From assembly GCA_026710565.1 (NCBI GenBank), contig JAPOQV010000495.1, positions 1-9,662 on the forward strand: DNA of 9,662 bases, in the 5' to 3' direction. How positions within the stretch are numbered: the stretch's first letter is position 1; every line of letters begins with the position of its first letter. The notes beneath the pieces are model-generated. The model ran no database searches, was not told the DNA's origin, and was given only the letters and a program-made list of their open reading frames with translations. Below are positions 7,372-9,662 of this stretch, one piece after another. The position numbers and the translations under genes are program-made. Source of the DNA: Spirochaetaceae bacterium (lineage in GTDB: Bacteria > Spirochaetota > Spirochaetia > SZUA-6 > Bin103).

Positions 7372-9144
7372 TCATCCCGGCGTGGCGTACGAACGATCCC
7401 AGCCTGCCAGCTTCCTGACCGGCACCAGCGTCGCGCCCAGCCCAGGCTCGCCCGCCTGCGCCCCAGCGAGCACCTCGTCACGGTGGCCGAGCCGGCGCAG
7501 CGCCGACCAGGCGCTGGTGCCGTCGGCGCGCTGCTCCGGGGTGCAGTCCCAGAAGGCGAACCGCTCGGCGCCGATCCCGTACAGCCCGGCCGCGCGCCGG
7601 CGGTAGGTTTCCGCGCTCATGTGGCGGGGCATCAGGTTGAAGGCGACCTCACAGGGAGTCCCCTTCGTGATCGAGAGGAACCAGGCGCCGTCGCGCGGGT
7701 CGACCCAGGAGTCCTGCGTGCTGTCCAGCGCCGGCACCGAGGTGTACGGGATGATCGTGTCGACCAGGCCCTGCTCGATCCAGGCCGGCAGGTCCATGCC
7801 CATCTGCAGGTTCTCCTCCTCGCTCGCCATCACGATCGCGGAGACGGAGATGCGCCGGCGGCCCTGCTCGTGCGCGAGCGAGTCCATCGCCGCGCGCACC
7901 TCCTGCATGAAGCCGGTGAGGACACCGGCTCGGTAGGCGAGCCAGCGGCGGTCGGCGGGGTCCAGGTCGAACGGGTCGAGCCCCAGCTCGGCCTTGAAGC
8001 CGGCCACCACGGGCGGCTCGTACTCGACCAGCGGAGGCCGGCGGTTGTAGGCCAGGCTGACGCCGTCGACGTCGTAGGTGGAGGCGACCTCGCGCAGCAG
8101 ATCGACCGCGAAGCGGCGGGTCTCGGCGTAGGCATGGGAGAGCCGCGGCGTCGCCTCACCGCTTCGCGCGGTGCCGCGCAGCTCGGGGTGCCGGTCGTAG
8201 AACGAGTCGCCGTGGTCGAAGTGGTCGTGATCGGAGGGGAACTTGAAGCCGGCGACCCGATAGCCGGCATGAAACTCCATGCCGATTTCGCGTGCGTAAT
8301 CGCGTGCGATCCGAAACGGGTCGAGCCCCTGCTCGCGGAAGATCCGCCAGCACTCGCAGTGGTAGCGCGCGTTGGTCGAGTGGAAGTCGCTGAGCCCGTC
8401 GAAGGTCGGGATGCGGCCGGCGTTGCCCGGGTAGTACAGCAGGTCGCCCATGCCGCATTCCCAGTAGATGCGCCCGAAATCGGTGTCGCGGAACGGCTCC
8501 AGCTCGCGGCGGATCGCCTCCGGCGTGGTGGCGCGGAAGTTGGCATGCAGCCCGTGGGCGTCATTGACCGCGTACAAGCGGCGCGTGCCACGTTCGGCCC
8601 GCTCCCGCTGCACGATCCGCACCTCGTCCGCGCCGAGCGGCACCAGCTTCACGTAGGCGACCCGCGCCCGCGGGCAGCTCATCGCGCCCGCGGCGTCGCC
8701 GGGGGCGGTGCGGCGGTGGAGCTGCGCCAGCACGAGGTCGTGCCCGGTCAGGTCGGCGATTCGCCAGAAGAGCTCCTTGATGTGCCCTTGCTCCTCCCTC
8801 CTCGCCTCGAACAGAGCCAGCTTGGTGAAGGTCTCCTCGCCGGACAGGCGCACCAGCACGATCACCTGCTCGCCGGCGTGCACGGCGTACAGGCCCACCG
8901 AGACCGCATGCCACCCGGACACCCCGAGCGGGCAGGTGACAGCGGGCGCCGCCGTCTCCGGATCGGCCCGCAGCATCACACCGGTCAGCGTGTCGGTCTC
9001 GTACGGCAGCATGCGCCACCGCCCCGCCGCCGCCCGGTCGCCGAGCGCGCTCTGCGGCATGCAGCGGCTCAGGTCGGTGACGTAGGACGGGGTGGCGCGG
9101 AGCCAAGTGTCGGCGAATCGATCGGAGAAGGCCGGCGCTTCCAT
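7372..9144 (-). CDS. GH10-like TIM-barrel glycoside-hydrolase-family protein with N-terminal domain
   Basis: A 590-residue protein. Residues 1 to about 185 are mostly beta-rich (LTGVMLRADP, GWHAVSVGLYAVHAGEQVIV) and look like an accessory beta-sandwich, perhaps carbohydrate-binding; I cannot assign a family. Residues about 188-535 form a GH10-like (GHL10-type) TIM barrel: RRLYAVNDAHGLHANF (188-203), RIYWECGMGDLLYYPG (225-240), FHAGYRVAGFKFP (291-303), YDVDGVSLAYNRRPP (357-371), RRISVSAIV (430-438), LPAWIEQGLVDTIIPYTS (452-469) and ERFAFWDC (527-534). Probable role: hydrolysis of a glycan or glycoside; catalytic acids cannot be assigned safely. No signal peptide is evident. Its C-terminal half aligns with the broken gene at 3688-4591. 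The ATG at 9144 has AGGGA 11 bases upstream, inside the palindrome at 9153-9171. It is first in a likely operon with the PhyH gene and divergent from the propeller gene at 9208. Confidence 0.85.
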   Translation of the reverse strand: MEAPAFSDRFADTWLRATPSYVTDLSRCMPQSALGDRAAAGRWRMLPYETDTLTGVMLRADPETAAPAVTCPLGVSGWHAVSVGLYAVHAGEQVIVLVRLSGEETFTKLALFEARREEQGHIKELFWRIADLTGHDLVLAQLHRRTAPGDAAGAMSCPRARVAYVKLVPLGADEVRIVQRERAERGTRRLYAVNDAHGLHANFRATTPEAIRRELEPFRDTDFGRIYWECGMGDLLYYPGNAGRIPTFDGLSDFHSTNARYHCECWRIFREQGLDPFRIARDYAREIGMEFHAGYRVAGFKFPSDHDHFDHGDSFYDRHPELRGTARSGEATPRLSHAYAETRRFAVDLLREVASTYDVDGVSLAYNRRPPLVEYEPPVVAGFKAELGLDPFDLDPADRRWLAYRAGVLTGFMQEVRAAMDSLAHEQGRRRISVSAIVMASEEENLQMGMDLPAWIEQGLVDTIIPYTSVPALDSTQDSWVDPRDGAWFLSITKGTPCEVAFNLMPRHMSAETYRRRAAGLYGIGAERFAFWDCTPEQRADGTSAWSALRRLGHRDEVLAGAQAGEPGLGATLVPVRKLAGWDRSYATPG

Positions 9145-9152
9145 GCGCTATT

Positions 9153-9171
9153 GTGTCCCTGCAGGGGACAC
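9153..9171. promoter_or_regulatory. 19-bp palindrome, candidate operator, in divergent intergenic region
   Basis: The sequence is GTGTCCCTGCAGGGGACAC: perfect 7-bp arms GTGTCCC and GGGACAC around TGCAG. It lies in the 63 bp between the divergent starts of the TIM-barrel gene (9144) and the propeller gene (9208), the expected place for one operator controlling both. Both arms also contain Shine-Dalgarno-like purines: AGGGA for the minus-strand gene and AGGGGA for the 10-codon leader on the plus strand. An RNA hairpin hiding ribosome sites is therefore an alternative to a repressor site. Confidence 0.55.
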
Positions 9172-9178
9172 CGGAACA

Positions 9179-9211
9179 ATGAAGAACCGCGTCGCGGGTG
9201 TGGGAGCGTGA
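9179..9211 (+). CDS. Possible 10-codon leader peptide MKNRVAGVGA
   Basis: ATG at 9179 with AGGGGA ten bases upstream opens a frame of ten codons (MKNRVAGVGA) ending in TGA at 9209-9211. That stop overlaps the GTG start of the propeller gene (9208-9210) in the arrangement GTGA. The propeller GTG itself has GGGAG only one base away, too close to work well, so translational coupling from this leader would explain its initiation. It could also be chance. Confidence 0.35.
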   Translation: MKNRVAGVGA

Positions 9212-9662
9212 GCGCACCCCTCCGTATCGGCACGGCCCGGCAGTTGTTCGTCGACGGATTCATCGTCGAGGAGATGCAGGGCGTGACGCGCTGCCTGCAC
9301 CAGCCGGCGAAGTACGCGGGCAACCCGGTCCTGAGCCCGCTGTACCCGTGGGAGGGCAGGGTCGCGCTGTACGGGACGGTCATGCGCGACCCGCGCGACC
9401 GCACGTTTCGGATGTGGTACCAGGGCTACGGCGGCATGGGCGTCCCGGCGCTGGATTTCGAACAGGCGGGCTCCCCGTGGACGGGGTTCGACGCCCGGAA
9501 CCTGCTGTACACCATCGGCTACGCCACCTCGGCCGACGGCGTGTTCTGGGAGCGGCCCAACCTGGGGCTGGTCGAGTACGGCGGGGCGCGGGGCAACAAA
9601 CCCGTGCTCGGCGACGCCCCCCACGCCCACACCATCCACGACCGGCCGGGCGGAGACACCCA
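9208..9662 (+). CDS. Second GH32/43-like beta-propeller protein, N-terminal part
   Basis: About 151 codons are present before the right edge. The N-terminus has RQLFVDGFIVEEMQGVTR (11-28), then LHQPAKYAGNPVL, TFRMWYQGYGG, and LLYTIGYATSADGVFWERP followed by NLGLVEYGGARGN. Each block has its counterpart in the protein at 2093-3691 (HRPEKHAGNPVL, FRMWYIG, YAESDDGLTWTRPELG, LVEYGGSRRNN), so the two are paralogues of the same propeller family. Probable role: glycan hydrolysis or binding; substrate unknown. The GTG start is chosen because the LFVDD-like motif, normally about 10-15 residues from the start, follows directly; a TTG at 9151 is the only other in-frame start nearby. It overlaps the stop of a possible leader peptide. 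Confidence 0.85.
   Translation, partial: MSAPLRIGTARQLFVDGFIVEEMQGVTRCLHQPAKYAGNPVLSPLYPWEGRVALYGTVMRDPRDRTFRMWYQGYGGMGVPALDFEQAGSPWTGFDARNLLYTIGYATSADGVFWERPNLGLVEYGGARGNKPVLGDAPHAHTIHDRPGGDT

Noticed and set aside
7830..8591. 253-codon minus-strand frame within the TIM-barrel gene
   Set aside because: It is rich in Ser, Thr and Arg with no family signal; it is a frame shadow of the 590-codon gene.
9148..9639. 163-codon minus-strand frame antisense to the second propeller
   Set aside because: The plus strand encodes recognisable propeller motifs across the same bases, and this frame also covers the palindrome.
1..9662. CRISPR array, tRNA or rRNA genes
   Set aside because: No regularly spaced repeats, tRNA cloverleaf or rRNA-like blocks were seen on either strand.

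Overview
The window is a piece of a very GC-rich bacterial chromosome. A sample line at 8041-8100 is 42/60 G+C. It carries a cluster of carbohydrate-active genes, interrupted by a distinctly AT-richer segment at about 4377-6226 (a sample line at 4981-5040 is 27/60 G+C). I cannot name the organism. The mix of GH32/43-like five-bladed propellers, GH10-like TIM barrels, a phytanoyl-CoA dioxygenase-family enzyme and a GH63-type glucosidase resembles gene content I associate with uncultured marine or host-associated lineages (Poribacteria-, Latescibacteria-, Planctomycetes- or spirochaete-like). That is inference from gene families, not a taxonomic call.

Layout. Positions 1-1991, minus strand: a ROK-family sugar kinase (1344-1991) followed after 19 bp by the first 441 codons of a GH63/MGH1-like glucosidase that runs off the left edge. 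About 100 bp of divergent promoter region follows. Positions 2093-4591, plus strand: a complete beta-propeller glycoside-hydrolase-like gene, overlapping by 4 nt a broken GH10-like TIM-barrel gene that has changed frame and lost its middle. Positions 4604-6043, minus strand, inside the AT-richer segment: an unusual protein joining a nitrilase (carbon-nitrogen hydrolase) domain to six exact 24-residue leucine-rich repeats, with its own likely promoter at 6218-6226. Positions 6400-9144, minus strand: a two-gene unit of a GH10-like TIM-barrel protein (7372-9144) followed by a PhyH-family dioxygenase (6400-7317). Position 9208 to the right edge, plus strand: the start of a second beta-propeller gene, divergent from the TIM-barrel gene across 63 bp that contain a 19-bp palindrome and a possible 10-codon leader peptide.

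How the genes may work together. The propeller plus TIM-barrel pair occurs twice, once co-directional (with the barrel gene decayed) and once divergent (barrel intact). This suggests duplicated glycan-processing modules. The glucosidase would release glucose and the ROK kinase would phosphorylate it. The PhyH enzyme may oxidise a substrate or substituent that appears during glycan turnover. The nitrilase-LRR gene has different base composition and no obvious metabolic link to its neighbours, so it looks acquired.

The most noteworthy item is the nitrilase-LRR fusion. Next come the palindrome/leader arrangement at 9153-9211 and the nested inverted repeats at 4439-4509 near the left edge of the AT-richer segment. 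No tRNA, rRNA, CRISPR array or intact transposase was seen.
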